Notes: generated by a model from the sequence alone, not told the origin. A stretch of 64,000 nucleotides of DNA from Colwellia psychrerythraea (GCA_002163005.1 MAAF01000070.1:1-64000); one strand, 5' to 3'. Positions 37,585 to 46,439 are shown, counted from the first letter of the stretch. Made by a program: numbers and translations.

Positions 37585-38897
37585 TATTTTTCCCCTGTAT
37601 TCACTAAACCAAGAATGAAAGTTCTATATAAAAAAAGTGGATTACCAATAACATAACGGTTGAATTTTGCTCTAGGCTCTTGTAATAAACGCCAAACCCA
37701 TTCCATACCTACTTCTCTTAACCACATTGGTGAACGGGAAATATTGCCAGAATAAAAATCAAATAGTCCTCCTACTGCTAATGCGGTTTTACATTGCAAT
37801 TTATCTCTGTGTTCGAGTAACCATTTCTCCTGTGCAGGTGAGCCCATAGCCACTAATAAAATGTCGCAGCCACTGTTATTTATTGATTTGATAATTTGTT
37901 CAGAATTATTATCTTCGTTATAACCATGCTCGGTACCAGCAATGTTAAGACCAGGGAATTGATGGCATAATGCACTCGCTGCTTGTTTAGCAATACCGGG
38001 CTTAGCCCCAAAAAAATATAAAGATTGATTACTTTCAACACAGCTTCTACAAAGGTGGGGCAACATGTCCGTACCATTATTATTGCCATTAAGAAGAAAA
38101 CCAGCCTTTTTCGCCGCTAATCTCATGCCTGAACCATCAGCAAATAAAGCATTAGCATTTGATAGTTGATTAAAGAATGTAGGGTTGCTTATAGACAAGT
38201 TAATTGAATGTACGTTGATAAAAAAACCTATTTGAGTTTTATTTTGTGGTGTCTGAATGTGTGTTATCCAGTCAACAGCTTCTGCCATAGATGTGTTTTT
38301 AACGTTTAAACCAAATAAAGATAAGTACTTAGCTTTTTTAAATTTCTTTATTGCTTGACCATAAAAAATAACTGACATGAAACTTTTAAGAATAAGTGCT
38401 AAATAATCAGCTGCATTGCCATTAAGTTGCTGTTCAAGTAGTTGCTCTTTACTCATTATTGTTAAACCCGTTTTAAGGTGTAAATCATACAAACTAAAAA
38501 GGCCGGGTTTACATTTAATTTGATTCATAACACAAAACTGTATATCGGGTGACAACCTGTGCGTTAGAGGAATACCGCAAAAAGAAATTTTTCCTGAGTA
38601 AATATCAAATAAAACGGCGGTTTTGACCCAAATACCGCAACTAAAGGTATGTAACATCACTGGTCTGCTTAAAGCATCTGTTTTATGTTGTATTGAAAAT
38701 AAGCTTCTTTTAGTGCATAGAGCCAACACTATATTGATTAGGAAGCAGGGGAGAAGGATTAAAATAAGCATAAGTGCAATAGGGCGATCGATAAAGGTGC
38801 CACTGTATTGATGATTAATGGAATCATAATGCTTAAGGGATTGAGTCATCGTTTGAAGTGAGAATTTAGTATTTATCATTTCAGTTAACCTAATCAT
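37584..38897 (-). CDS. WecG/TagA-type glycosyltransferase fused to a degenerate sugar-transferase domain
   Basis: A 437-residue protein. Residues about 195-420 are a complete GT26 domain: ADGSGM, FFGAKPG, VAMGSPAQEKWL, VGGLFDFYSG and MEWVWRLLQEPR. GT26 enzymes add the second sugar to a polyprenyl-linked first sugar. Residues about 35-180 line up with an initiating sugar transferase: hydrophobic DRPIALMLILILLP, GKISFCGIPL in place of GDMSLVGPRP, KPGLFSLYDL in place of KPGITGL, and a hydrophobic end. The KFRSM and ExDELPQ segments are missing, so this half should be inactive. The start may be the ATG at 38897 or, with a better AGG spacing, 38879. Confidence 0.85.
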   Translation of the reverse strand: MIRLTEMINTKFSLQTMTQSLKHYDSINHQYSGTFIDRPIALMLILILLPCFLINIVLALCTKRSLFSIQHKTDALSRPVMLHTFSCGIWVKTAVLFDIYSGKISFCGIPLTHRLSPDIQFCVMNQIKCKPGLFSLYDLHLKTGLTIMSKEQLLEQQLNGNAADYLALILKSFMSVIFYGQAIKKFKKAKYLSLFGLNVKNTSMAEAVDWITHIQTPQNKTQIGFFINVHSINLSISNPTFFNQLSNANALFADGSGMRLAAKKAGFLLNGNNNGTDMLPHLCRSCVESNQSLYFFGAKPGIAKQAASALCHQFPGLNIAGTEHGYNEDNNSEQIIKSINNSGCDILLVAMGSPAQEKWLLEHRDKLQCKTALAVGGLFDFYSGNISRSPMWLREVGMEWVWRLLQEPRAKFNRYVIGNPLFLYRTFILGLVNTGEK

Positions 38898-39013
38898 TGA
38901 GGGTTAACTGATACGTTGCTTAAGCTATGCCAATCCGTATTTTTATTTTATGCTATTGTAAGTAAAGGTTTTTTTTGCTTGTTGTTTTTTGTATTGAAAG
39001 TGGAGGTAATAAA

Positions 39014-39052
39014 ATATTGCAAAATAGAAATTAGATTATCATTTTGCAATAT
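39014..39052. promoter_or_regulatory. 12-bp inverted repeat with 15-bp spacer, upstream of the wecG fusion
   Basis: ATATTGCAAAAT (39014-39025) and its exact complement ATTTTGCAATAT (39041-39052), with a 15-base spacer. It lies 117-155 bp upstream of the wecG-fusion start and just after the stop of the preceding transferase gene. Confidence 0.7.
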
Positions 39053-39061
39053 ATTTAATGT

Positions 39062-39793
39062 TTACAGGCAGATAAGTTTTGAGTAGATAGATAGAATTAT
39101 ATTTGTTTCTCGTGACAGAATATCTTCATTAAGTTTCCTACCTGAAATCAACTTGTTTTTATTAACGAAAACTAAAAGCCGGGCTGATAGAAAAAAAACA
39201 ATTTTATGAAAGAAGTTATTAAGAAAGCCGGTTCTCATCGGGCCACAATTGCGATGACGAATATAATCTTTTAACTGATAATCGGATGTGTTATTCCACT
39301 TCTGCTCGAGCTCTACTATAAAGGGGACTCCTTTACTGAATTCAATAACATGGCCATTCTCCCCCCAACCCACATCGTTTTCTATTTGTACTTTATCAAA
39401 GCGGGCATCAATAACCCGTGTAAGCCATGTTATGGTTTTTACATTGTTTCTCGCTAAAAGTACCCCTGAATTGAATCTATTAGAATCCCCTTTTGCCATA
39501 TAAACATACTTTTCCTCTTGAAATACTTCGGTTAAATCAGGGCAATTTTGATTAACCATGGTATCGGCATCCAAAAATAATACATTCTCATACCCAGACA
39601 ATAAAGCCGCTCGCATTAATGTCAATTTAAGCCAGCAGCACTCTACTCCTAGGGCAGAAACAAAAGGACGCGTTACTGCTTGGTGAACATAGCCGTATCT
39701 TCGTGCATAATTAAGATGAGATTTCAGCTCCCGTTGATACATCCATTGATAACCGTTTAGAGCAATACTGAGTATTAATGTTTTATGTTGCAT
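39062..39793 (-). CDS. glycosyltransferase with a DxD motif, GT8/GT34-like
   Basis: A 243-residue protein with a GT-A-like core: LILSIALNGYQWMYQREL, LFLDADTMV (the DxD metal site), RFNSGVLLARN and NDVGWGENGHVIEF. The pattern resembles retaining transferases of the galactosyl GMA12/MNN10 or GT8 kind; exact family uncertain. It is the first minus-strand gene of the locus. I chose the ATG at 39793, with AAGG 8 bp upstream; a GTG at 39802 is also in frame. Confidence 0.75.
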   Translation of the reverse strand: MQHKTLILSIALNGYQWMYQRELKSHLNYARRYGYVHQAVTRPFVSALGVECCWLKLTLMRAALLSGYENVLFLDADTMVNQNCPDLTEVFQEEKYVYMAKGDSNRFNSGVLLARNNVKTITWLTRVIDARFDKVQIENDVGWGENGHVIEFSKGVPFIVELEQKWNNTSDYQLKDYIRHRNCGPMRTGFLNNFFHKIVFFLSARLLVFVNKNKLISGRKLNEDILSRETNIILSIYSKLICL

Positions 39794-39929
39794 ATATTTC
39801 ACCTTTGCAGTTAATCAATAATTTTTCTCTAATTTAAAGTTAACAAGCAATATTTGCTCCATATATTTCATTAAAGCATTTATTCAGCATTATTATTTGC
39901 TATACGATTGAATTTCAATATGTTTTGCT

Positions 39930-39941
39930 ATTTTGCATAAT
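39930..39941. promoter_or_regulatory. weak single copy of the ATTTTGCA motif
   Basis: ATTTTGCATAAT lies 137 bp upstream of the first minus-strand transferase gene, with no clear partner arm at the expected distance. It may be a half-site or chance in AT-rich sequence. Confidence 0.3.
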
Positions 39942-40109
39942 TAACGGTTATATTTATTTATCAACCATTTATTAATGATGAATATCAACTATGATTTATC
40001 TATAGAAACAATTAATAACTATTATAGTTATAACTGTCTTTAGTTATTGATATTTAGGCTTTATTTGTTATTTATTAAGTAAAAGTTATCAATTAAACAA
40101 CAGTTATTC

Positions 40110-40131
40110 AACACTCTACAGAGTGTTTTTT
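40110..40131 (+). terminator. terminator-like hairpin in front of the sigma54-type regulator gene
   Basis: AACACTCT, a tight loop and AGAGTGTT followed by further T residues, ending 46 bp before the next ATG on the same strand. Its place in front of a gene suggests either an attenuator in the leader or the end of a small RNA transcribed from the 39.8-40.1k gap. The rest of that 380-bp gap is AT-rich without another recognisable feature. Confidence 0.5.
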
Positions 40132-40176
40132 GAACGTACTTTACATGATCAATAATTGCAATTTTAAGGATTGGAA

Positions 40177-41643
40177 ATGCAAAACTTAAATAAATCTAGA
40201 ATTTTATTTGTAGATGACGAACCAGAAATTCTACGTTCACTTGAGCGTATTGCGAAAAAACTTGATGCTGTTATTTTAACCGCGGCTAGCGGGCAAGATG
40301 CACTTGATATTATTAATGAGTGTCCTGTAGATGTCATCGTGTCTGATTTTAATATGCCAAATATGGATGGCAATCAATTGTTGGAGCAGGTCGCTATAGT
40401 GTCACCAGAAACTGTGCGTATGGTGCTGACAGGTCATGGCGATATGGAAATGATTGTTAATTTAATTAATCATGGCCATATTTGGGGCTTCCTTCAGAAG
40501 CCCTGGGATAACTTCGATCTTATAGTTAAGTTAAAACAAGCATTACAACTACAACAGGTTTTGGCCGAACGAACTTTAATGCGAAGAACAATTGACCAAT
40601 ATCAAAAATATCACAAGTCTAATTTTGAAGGCTTCATAGGCGATTCAATGGCAATGCAATTTGTTTACTCATGTATTGAGCAAAGTGCACCTAGTAATGC
40701 CTCTGTCTTTATCACAGGACCAAGTGGCTCAGGTAAAGAAGTTGCTGCACAAGCCATTCATCGGTTAAGCAAAAAGAAAAATGGGCCCTTTATAGCGCTT
40801 AATTGTGCTGCTATTCCGTCAGAATTAATGGAATCAGAAATTTTTGGCCATATTAAAGGTGCATTCTCTGGCGCTGTTTCTAACCGAGATGGGGCAGCCT
40901 CTCTGGCAAATGGTGGTAGTCTATTTCTGGATGAAATCGGTGAAATGGATATTGGTTTGCAAGCAAAGTTATTACGATTTATCCAAACGGGTTGTTTTCA
41001 AAAGGTTGGCAGTGGAAAAGAAGAAAAAGTGGATATTCGCTTTATTAGTGCAACGAATAGAGAGCCACAAATTGCTATCGCTGAAAATAAATTACGTGAA
41101 GATCTCTTTTATCGCTTAAACGTTATTTCAATAGATTTACCGGCGTTAAATGAGCGAGACAACGATATTCTTAAATTGGCTGAACATTTTCTAAGCCACT
41201 TTAGTGAGATTGAGGGTAAAGTATTTGCTGGATTCTCTTCTGGTGCAGAAGCGTTAATAAAGTCCTATTCGTGGCCGGGTAATGTACGCCAATTACAAAA
41301 TATAGTTCATAGCTCAACCGTTATGTCTGAAGGACCACTAATTTCTGAAAAAATTATTGCTCAGCAACTTGGTAGACAAAGTAAACAAGTAGAGCCAGCG
41401 TTTAATTCACAAAAAGAAAGCGTCATACCTTCAATAACCCAGACCAAGCAAAATACTAATGTTCATCAGGTTAATGAGTCGCGATCAGCAATTATTACAC
41501 TGGCTGAAGTTGAAAAACAAACCATTGAACAAGCCATAGACTTGTGTCAAGACAATATTGTAAAAGCAGCGAGTGAATTGGGTGTGAGCCCATCAACGCT
41601 CTACCGCAAAATCCAGCAATGGCAAACATCGCCAGTAGAATAG
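40177..41643 (+). CDS. sigma54-dependent response regulator (NtrC type)
   Basis: A 488-residue activator. The receiver domain has DDE at 13-15, phosphoacceptor Asp57 in VSDFNMPNMDG and lysine in KPWDN. The AAA+ domain has Walker A GPSGSGKE (181-188), GAFSGA (228-233, a serine variant of the sigma54-contacting GAFTGA) and LDEIGEM. The C-terminal Fis-type helix-turn-helix is ELGVSPSTLYRKIQQW. I chose the ATG at 40177 (AAGGA 6 bp upstream). It is divergent from the transferase operon and no kinase is adjacent. It probably controls the polysaccharide locus, from location only. Confidence 0.9.
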   Translation: MQNLNKSRILFVDDEPEILRSLERIAKKLDAVILTAASGQDALDIINECPVDVIVSDFNMPNMDGNQLLEQVAIVSPETVRMVLTGHGDMEMIVNLINHGHIWGFLQKPWDNFDLIVKLKQALQLQQVLAERTLMRRTIDQYQKYHKSNFEGFIGDSMAMQFVYSCIEQSAPSNASVFITGPSGSGKEVAAQAIHRLSKKKNGPFIALNCAAIPSELMESEIFGHIKGAFSGAVSNRDGAASLANGGSLFLDEIGEMDIGLQAKLLRFIQTGCFQKVGSGKEEKVDIRFISATNREPQIAIAENKLREDLFYRLNVISIDLPALNERDNDILKLAEHFLSHFSEIEGKVFAGFSSGAEALIKSYSWPGNVRQLQNIVHSSTVMSEGPLISEKIIAQQLGRQSKQVEPAFNSQKESVIPSITQTKQNTNVHQVNESRSAIITLAEVEKQTIEQAIDLCQDNIVKAASELGVSPSTLYRKIQQWQTSPVE

Positions 41644-41662
41644 CCGTATTCCTAAGATGCAA

Positions 41663-41709
41663 ATAACTACCGTAATGATTTTCATCATGCAAATAATCAC
41701 GGTGGTTAT
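41663..41709. terminator. imperfect hairpin after the regulator gene
   Basis: ATAACTACCGTAATGATT and AATAATCACGGTGGTTAT pair over about 15 positions with mismatches, 20 bp after the stop codon. There is no good T-tract; it may be a weak terminator or a small repeat. Confidence 0.4.
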
Positions 41710-41816
41710 ATTTTACTTTAAATAAAACTCCTATTAATCAGTCGATTAAAAAACAAACATGTTGGAATGAATCTTGAAGCTACCTTGTTAATTAACAATG
41801 ATTCAGGAACATTCTA

Positions 41817-43082
41817 ATGCTGTTGCTACCTTTATTTAGAATACAATTTAATTCAGTTATTGAGCTCTTATCAAATACCATTTGGTTACTTAGTGCAGAA
41901 TTTGCAGCAAAAATATCCCGAATTTTCACCATTATCGTGCTGGCTGCTCAATTATCACCAACGTCATACGGTACTGCTATGTTAGCTTTAGCATTTCACG
42001 ATGTTTTTGGCTTGTTGTTGCGTGCAGGCGTTGGCAGTCAAATTATTAATTGTAAACCACATCAATTAGAAAATTTTGCTAAAAATGGCATCTTAATCCA
42101 ATGGGGTATTTGCTTAACCATAGTAATAGCTCAATTCAGCTCAGCAAGTTACCTTTCATCACTTTATGATAATGATAATATTACTATTTTATTACAAGTT
42201 ATGGCTGTAATTTACCTTTTATATCCGTGGGTAAGTATTAAAATTTTTTTATTACAGCGTGAAAATAAAATGCGTTGGTTCAGTATCAGAAATGGCCTGT
42301 GCGTAATCATTGAAAATTGTACAATCGCGATTGCCGCTTTATTAGGGGCCGATATCTTATCAGTGGCTTTGGGTAAAGTTGCTTTTTCGATCTTTTGGTT
42401 ATTTTTATTTTCATTCTCACCAGTCAACTCATATGGTGTTGGTTGTAATCCCTTTATTATTCATCAGATGCTGCAAACATCAGGCAAACTGTTTAATACT
42501 GAATTTTTACGTGGTATTCGACTTCACGCTGATACTTTCATTGCTGGTCGGTTATTAACACCTGAACTCTTTGGCTTTTACACGTTTGCGAAGAACGCAG
42601 GTGTAGGCTTAAGTCAGTCAATTAGCCAAGTCTATATAAGTGCCTTATTCCCGTACTTGTGTAAATTAGAGCGAAAAGGTCAGTTATTAATACAGCAAAA
42701 AAAAGTGTTTGTTATTTCTTTAGGCATTGGCTTGCTGTTTGTTATTCAAGCGCTATTAGCGCCTATATATGTCCCTATTTTATTTGATGAAAAATGGTCT
42801 TCAGCGATACCTATCATCACAATATTATGCTTAGTCGCACTCCCTAATTTAATAATCGATATCGTGTGTTGCATGCAGCGTGTAACAGAGCAATACCATC
42901 GGGAAACCATTACTCGATTAGTGTGTCTTTTCATCAGCCTAGTAACGCTTTTTATCTTTACTCCCAATGAGCCTATGGAGTTCGCTTTGGTGATCTTTTT
43001 TAGTAGTTTATTTTGTTTGATTCCAATTTATTTGATTAATGTAATAAAGCCCTTTGGTAACAATTTACGTACTGTAATTTGA
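41817..43082 (+). CDS. Wzx-like polysaccharide flippase
   Basis: A 421-residue membrane protein with about 12 hydrophobic segments. It belongs to the MATE/MOP flippase group by pattern: AEFAAKISRIFTIIVLAAQLSPTSYGTAMLA at the N-terminus (given here as the type A-x-y-GTAMLALAFHD), and LLTPELFGFYTFAKNAG in the middle. It would move undecaprenyl-linked repeat units across the inner membrane before polymerisation. AGGAA is 7 bp upstream of the ATG. It is followed 13 bp later by a glycosyltransferase gene. Confidence 0.85.
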   Translation: MLLLPLFRIQFNSVIELLSNTIWLLSAEFAAKISRIFTIIVLAAQLSPTSYGTAMLALAFHDVFGLLLRAGVGSQIINCKPHQLENFAKNGILIQWGICLTIVIAQFSSASYLSSLYDNDNITILLQVMAVIYLLYPWVSIKIFLLQRENKMRWFSIRNGLCVIIENCTIAIAALLGADILSVALGKVAFSIFWLFLFSFSPVNSYGVGCNPFIIHQMLQTSGKLFNTEFLRGIRLHADTFIAGRLLTPELFGFYTFAKNAGVGLSQSISQVYISALFPYLCKLERKGQLLIQQKKVFVISLGIGLLFVIQALLAPIYVPILFDEKWSSAIPIITILCLVALPNLIIDIVCCMQRVTEQYHRETITRLVCLFISLVTLFIFTPNEPMEFALVIFFSSLFCLIPIYLINVIKPFGNNLRTVI

Positions 43083-43095
43083 TAGGAGAAAATGC

Positions 43096-44109
43096 ATGAA
43101 AGCTAATTCAATTCCGGTAGTATCGGTCGTTATTCCAATGTATAACGTTGAAAAATATATCGAGCAAAGTATCAATAGTGTCCTGAATCAAAGTTACCAT
43201 CATTTTGAGCTTATTCTCGTTGATGATGGTTGTGTTGATAAGACCCTAGATATAGTGAATAACTTTACCGATCCTCGCATTAGAATTGTTCGCCAAGAAA
43301 ACAGAGGTTTGTCGGGTGCGCGAAATACAGGTATAGAGTCTGCTAGGGGAATATACATTGCCTTATTGGACGCAGATGATTATTGGGCGGCTGACAAATT
43401 AACTAAGCATATTCAACATTTGAGTGCTAATCCTAAAGTGGGTATTAGCTATTGCCCGTCATTATTCATTGATGAAGAAGGTGAGCTTTTAGGTGTTGGA
43501 CAATTCCCTAAGCTTAAGAATATCACTAAACAGCATATTTTTTGTCGAAACCCGATTGGCAATGGTTCTTCACCTGTGATTAGAAGATCGGTATTGTCAG
43601 AAGTTGGTTATTATGGCATTAAAAAAGACAAATACAGAAGAATGTATTTTGATGAAAGTTTAAGACAATCAGAAGATATTGAACTTTGGACACGGATAGC
43701 ATTAAAAACAAAATGGCAATTTGAAGGCATTAGTACCCCGTTAACTTATTATCGAGTTAACGATTCAGGCCTGTCGGCCGATGTAGATAAACAGTTTGCA
43801 AGTTGGCAACATGCGGTCATGTTAAACAAAGCGTCTGACCCAGCTTTCTTTAAACAATTTTACAGCTTAGCAAAAGCGTATCAGTTAAGGTATTTAGCCA
43901 GAAGAGCCGTACAATCAAAAAGTAAGGTCGCTGCATTCAAACTTATTCACCAAGCAATATACTGTAATTATAGAATTATCCTGCAGGAGCCTAATCGTAC
44001 TATCATGACTTTGTGTTGCGCTTGGTTGAAGTTTTTACCCAGTAAGTTGTACAGTCGTATAGAGAAATTTGCTATGTTGAATTTTGGTAACAGTTCAATT
44101 AAGCAGTAA
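43096..44109 (+). CDS. family 2 glycosyltransferase
   Basis: A 337-residue GT-A transferase: VVSVVIPMYNVEKYIEQSI, LILVDDGCVDKTLD, GLSGARNTGI, ALLDADDYW and the acceptor-side SEDIELWTRI. All core motifs of GT2 are present. Sugar specificity cannot be read from sequence. AGGAG lies 7 bp upstream of the ATG. It is probably co-transcribed with the flippase gene and adds another sugar of the repeat unit. Confidence 0.9.
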   Translation: MKANSIPVVSVVIPMYNVEKYIEQSINSVLNQSYHHFELILVDDGCVDKTLDIVNNFTDPRIRIVRQENRGLSGARNTGIESARGIYIALLDADDYWAADKLTKHIQHLSANPKVGISYCPSLFIDEEGELLGVGQFPKLKNITKQHIFCRNPIGNGSSPVIRRSVLSEVGYYGIKKDKYRRMYFDESLRQSEDIELWTRIALKTKWQFEGISTPLTYYRVNDSGLSADVDKQFASWQHAVMLNKASDPAFFKQFYSLAKAYQLRYLARRAVQSKSKVAAFKLIHQAIYCNYRIILQEPNRTIMTLCCAWLKFLPSKLYSRIEKFAMLNFGNSSIKQ

Positions 44110-44342
44110 TATGAAAACATTTATCAATCCACTATATTATATCAACTAAGCCCAATGTGATTTTTTGATTAAACTGGTCTAATTCGAGCAGTTTAATGTC
44201 ATGGTTAGTTTTTAAATAAGGGTTAACAACACCATAGTTGTAAAATAGGTACTTCAAATACCAAAAAAGGCAATGCAGGTTAATGGTTTTTTATACGTAA
44301 GCACAGTAAATCAACTAACCTAAATTCACATTTAGAGGTAAT

Positions 44343-44753
44343 ATGAATCGTATTAAAAAATCAGGTGAAAACTCAAAAGTTAATCAACTATTAAGCGGCA
44401 TGGAAAAGTCTGTTGCCGACAGCTTTACTTATAAACAGCGTAAAGCATTGCAAAAAAGTATTACCACTCAAGACTGGCGTCAACACAATGTAGATTTTAG
44501 GCCTACGTTAGCACTGCCATTTCTACCTTGGAGTTTTTACCTTGTTTTTCTTGTTGGTATCAATAGAAGAGGACTTTTACCAGCAGAACGTTTTATCGCT
44601 TTTACTATGCTTTTATTCGTTATATTTATTATTGGCTTAATTATTATTGGTTGTGCTTTTGTGCTTATTTATCTACTAAAATCATGGTTAGGTATTGATT
44701 TATTTCCAAACGAATCCCTAGGTATTTGGGATAACTTCAAAAATTACTTTTAA
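44343..44753 (+). CDS. small two-helix membrane protein of unknown function
   Basis: A 136-residue protein. Residues 1-50 are basic and helical (SFTYKQRKALQKSI). RPTLALPFLPWSFYLVFLVG forms a first membrane segment, NRRGLLPAER a polar link and FTMLLFVIFIIGLIIIGCAFVLIYLL the second (quoted in pieces). I recall similar proteins in polysaccharide loci of Alteromonadales but cannot name a function. The long gap before it (44110-44342) shows no feature. GAGG precedes the ATG. Confidence 0.7.
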   Translation: MNRIKKSGENSKVNQLLSGMEKSVADSFTYKQRKALQKSITTQDWRQHNVDFRPTLALPFLPWSFYLVFLVGINRRGLLPAERFIAFTMLLFVIFIIGLIIIGCAFVLIYLLKSWLGIDLFPNESLGIWDNFKNYF

Positions 44754-44998
44754 TACTCTATATTTAATTGAAGTTAATAACTTAACAGGGATTTAATTAT
44801 TCTTTTTGTGCTTTATAGAAAAATAAAAACTCATAATTATTTGCCTTGCCTCAAGTCACTTTAATTCCCATTGAAATCCTACACTTTGAGTGATAACGGG
44901 TATATATATATAACTACTTAGGTATAATTAGCCGTATTAATTGTGCAATTAGTCTTATGTGAGAGGTTAATTGATGGCAGGTAACCAAGGAACAATAA

Positions 44999-46285
44999 AT
45001 GGAAAAACCTTCATTACTAATACTTGATGATGAAAAGGAAGTACTTAACGCATTAAATCGTGTTTTACGTAAACATTTTCAATTGTATCTATTTTCAGAT
45101 GCAAATGAAGCCATTGGCTTTTACCAAGATAATCCTAATATTCCTCTCGTTCTTACCGATATGAGAATGCCTATCATGGACGGGGCAACATTCTTAGGGA
45201 AAATCATTGAAATTAACTCTCACTGTAAACGATTTTTGTTAACCGGGCATGCTGATATTAATTCAACTGTGATAGCTGTTAACGAAGGGAAAATATCTCA
45301 CTACTTTTCAAAACCATGGGACAATGAAGAACTGGTAAGTAAACTGAAAAGTGCTTATGAATTGTATCTTAATGAAAGAAAAACTAAGCAGTTATTAAAA
45401 GTTAATTTGGCTAAAAATGCAGAGTTATCACTGATTAATAGTTCGCTTGAATTAGAAACCAATAAAAACCAACAAAAACTAAAGCTTATTTCTACCCGAG
45501 AAGCTAATAGCTTTGGCCGTCTTAAAAAGACATTTTCGACCTTTATCGATATTTATGCAGAAACAATTTGCTTGCATAATCAAGATGTCTCTCGCCATAA
45601 TTTCCGTGTTGCTGCTCATGCTAGGCTTATTGCAGAAATGCACTCTTGCGATAAACTCACCACGTTTCAAATTTATATTGCCGGCTTATTGTATGAAACG
45701 GGTAAATTATCACTTGAACAAACCTTGCTTAGCAAACCTATTGATACCCTGACGCAACAGGAAAAAAACCTCTACAGCGGTTTTTACCAAAAAAGCTATG
45801 AGCTACTCAAAAGAGTCGATGAACTTTCCTTTGTCGCTGAAATAATAAAAAATATTCCGGTAAACTATAACGGTACTTCTGCTCCTGAGCACTTAACAGC
45901 AGATGAAATTCCGCTAGGATCGAGAATTATTGCCATAGTTTCAATGTATGATAATTTAGTTAATGGACGTCAGTCGACAGTTAAAACACCCACGCTAGAA
46001 GCCAAACATCGTATTAAAGAGTTAGCTAAAACGATGTTTGATCCAAGTCTAGTGAATCACTACTTAACCATACTTGAAGAGCGACCGAGTTCAAGTGAAG
46101 GTAAAGCTGATTACCTACTCAACTGCAGTGATTTACAAGAAGGCATGGAATTAACAAGAGATATTGTCAACGCCGATAAAAATACCATGTTAACCAAAGG
46201 AACTAAGATAGAGCAACATCATATTGATAGACTTCTTGATATAGAAAAAGGTCAAGGTGAATTCTTTCTTATTTATGCACGTTGA
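44999..46285 (+). CDS. response regulator with a degenerate HD-GYP domain
   Basis: A 428-residue protein. The receiver has DDE at 10-12, Asp54 in VLTDMRMPIMDG and the lysine in SKPWDN, so phosphorylation looks possible. A coiled linker leads to a domain laid out like RpfG HD-GYP phosphodiesterases. The metal-binding HD is replaced by Tyr232-Glu233 (GLLYETGKL), the HHE segment reads IPVNYNG, and GYP is absent. The later GSRIIAIVSMYDNLVNG matches the family's RILAIADVYDALTS region. Cyclic di-GMP hydrolysis is therefore unlikely; a binding or scaffolding role is inferred. AAGGA precedes the ATG. Confidence 0.85.
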   Translation: MEKPSLLILDDEKEVLNALNRVLRKHFQLYLFSDANEAIGFYQDNPNIPLVLTDMRMPIMDGATFLGKIIEINSHCKRFLLTGHADINSTVIAVNEGKISHYFSKPWDNEELVSKLKSAYELYLNERKTKQLLKVNLAKNAELSLINSSLELETNKNQQKLKLISTREANSFGRLKKTFSTFIDIYAETICLHNQDVSRHNFRVAAHARLIAEMHSCDKLTTFQIYIAGLLYETGKLSLEQTLLSKPIDTLTQQEKNLYSGFYQKSYELLKRVDELSFVAEIIKNIPVNYNGTSAPEHLTADEIPLGSRIIAIVSMYDNLVNGRQSTVKTPTLEAKHRIKELAKTMFDPSLVNHYLTILEERPSSSEGKADYLLNCSDLQEGMELTRDIVNADKNTMLTKGTKIEQHHIDRLLDIEKGQGEFFLIYAR

Positions 46286-46382
46286 TATTCCATGATGCGG
46301 TAATAAAAACCTCTCTGCTGAGAGTGTTTGAACACGAAATATACGTAATGAGCGCGATAACCGAATAACCACGATTATGCGG

Positions 46383-46408
46383 TAAGAGTATTAAGCAATA
46401 TACTCTTA
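46383..46408. terminator. hairpin between the HD-GYP-like gene and glnS
   Basis: TAAGAGTAT, an 8-base loop and ATACTCTTA, a perfect 9-bp stem about 100 bp after the upstream stop. There is no T-tract. Confidence 0.4.
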
Positions 46409-46439
46409 TCTAACGCTATTCTCCCCCGTAAACACTTGC

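Noticed and set aside
36600-39941. Sigma54 promoters (GG-N10-GC) before the polysaccharide genes, suggested by TTGCA in the inverted repeats.
   Set aside because: I looked for a GG element 10 bases before each TTGCA on the minus strand and found none convincing, so I describe the repeats as operator-like only.
44343-44753. A label of 3-phosphoshikimate 1-carboxyvinyltransferase, which I recall being attached to similar small proteins.
   Set aside because: The protein is 136 residues with two membrane helices and has none of the motifs of that enzyme; the label would be an annotation error.
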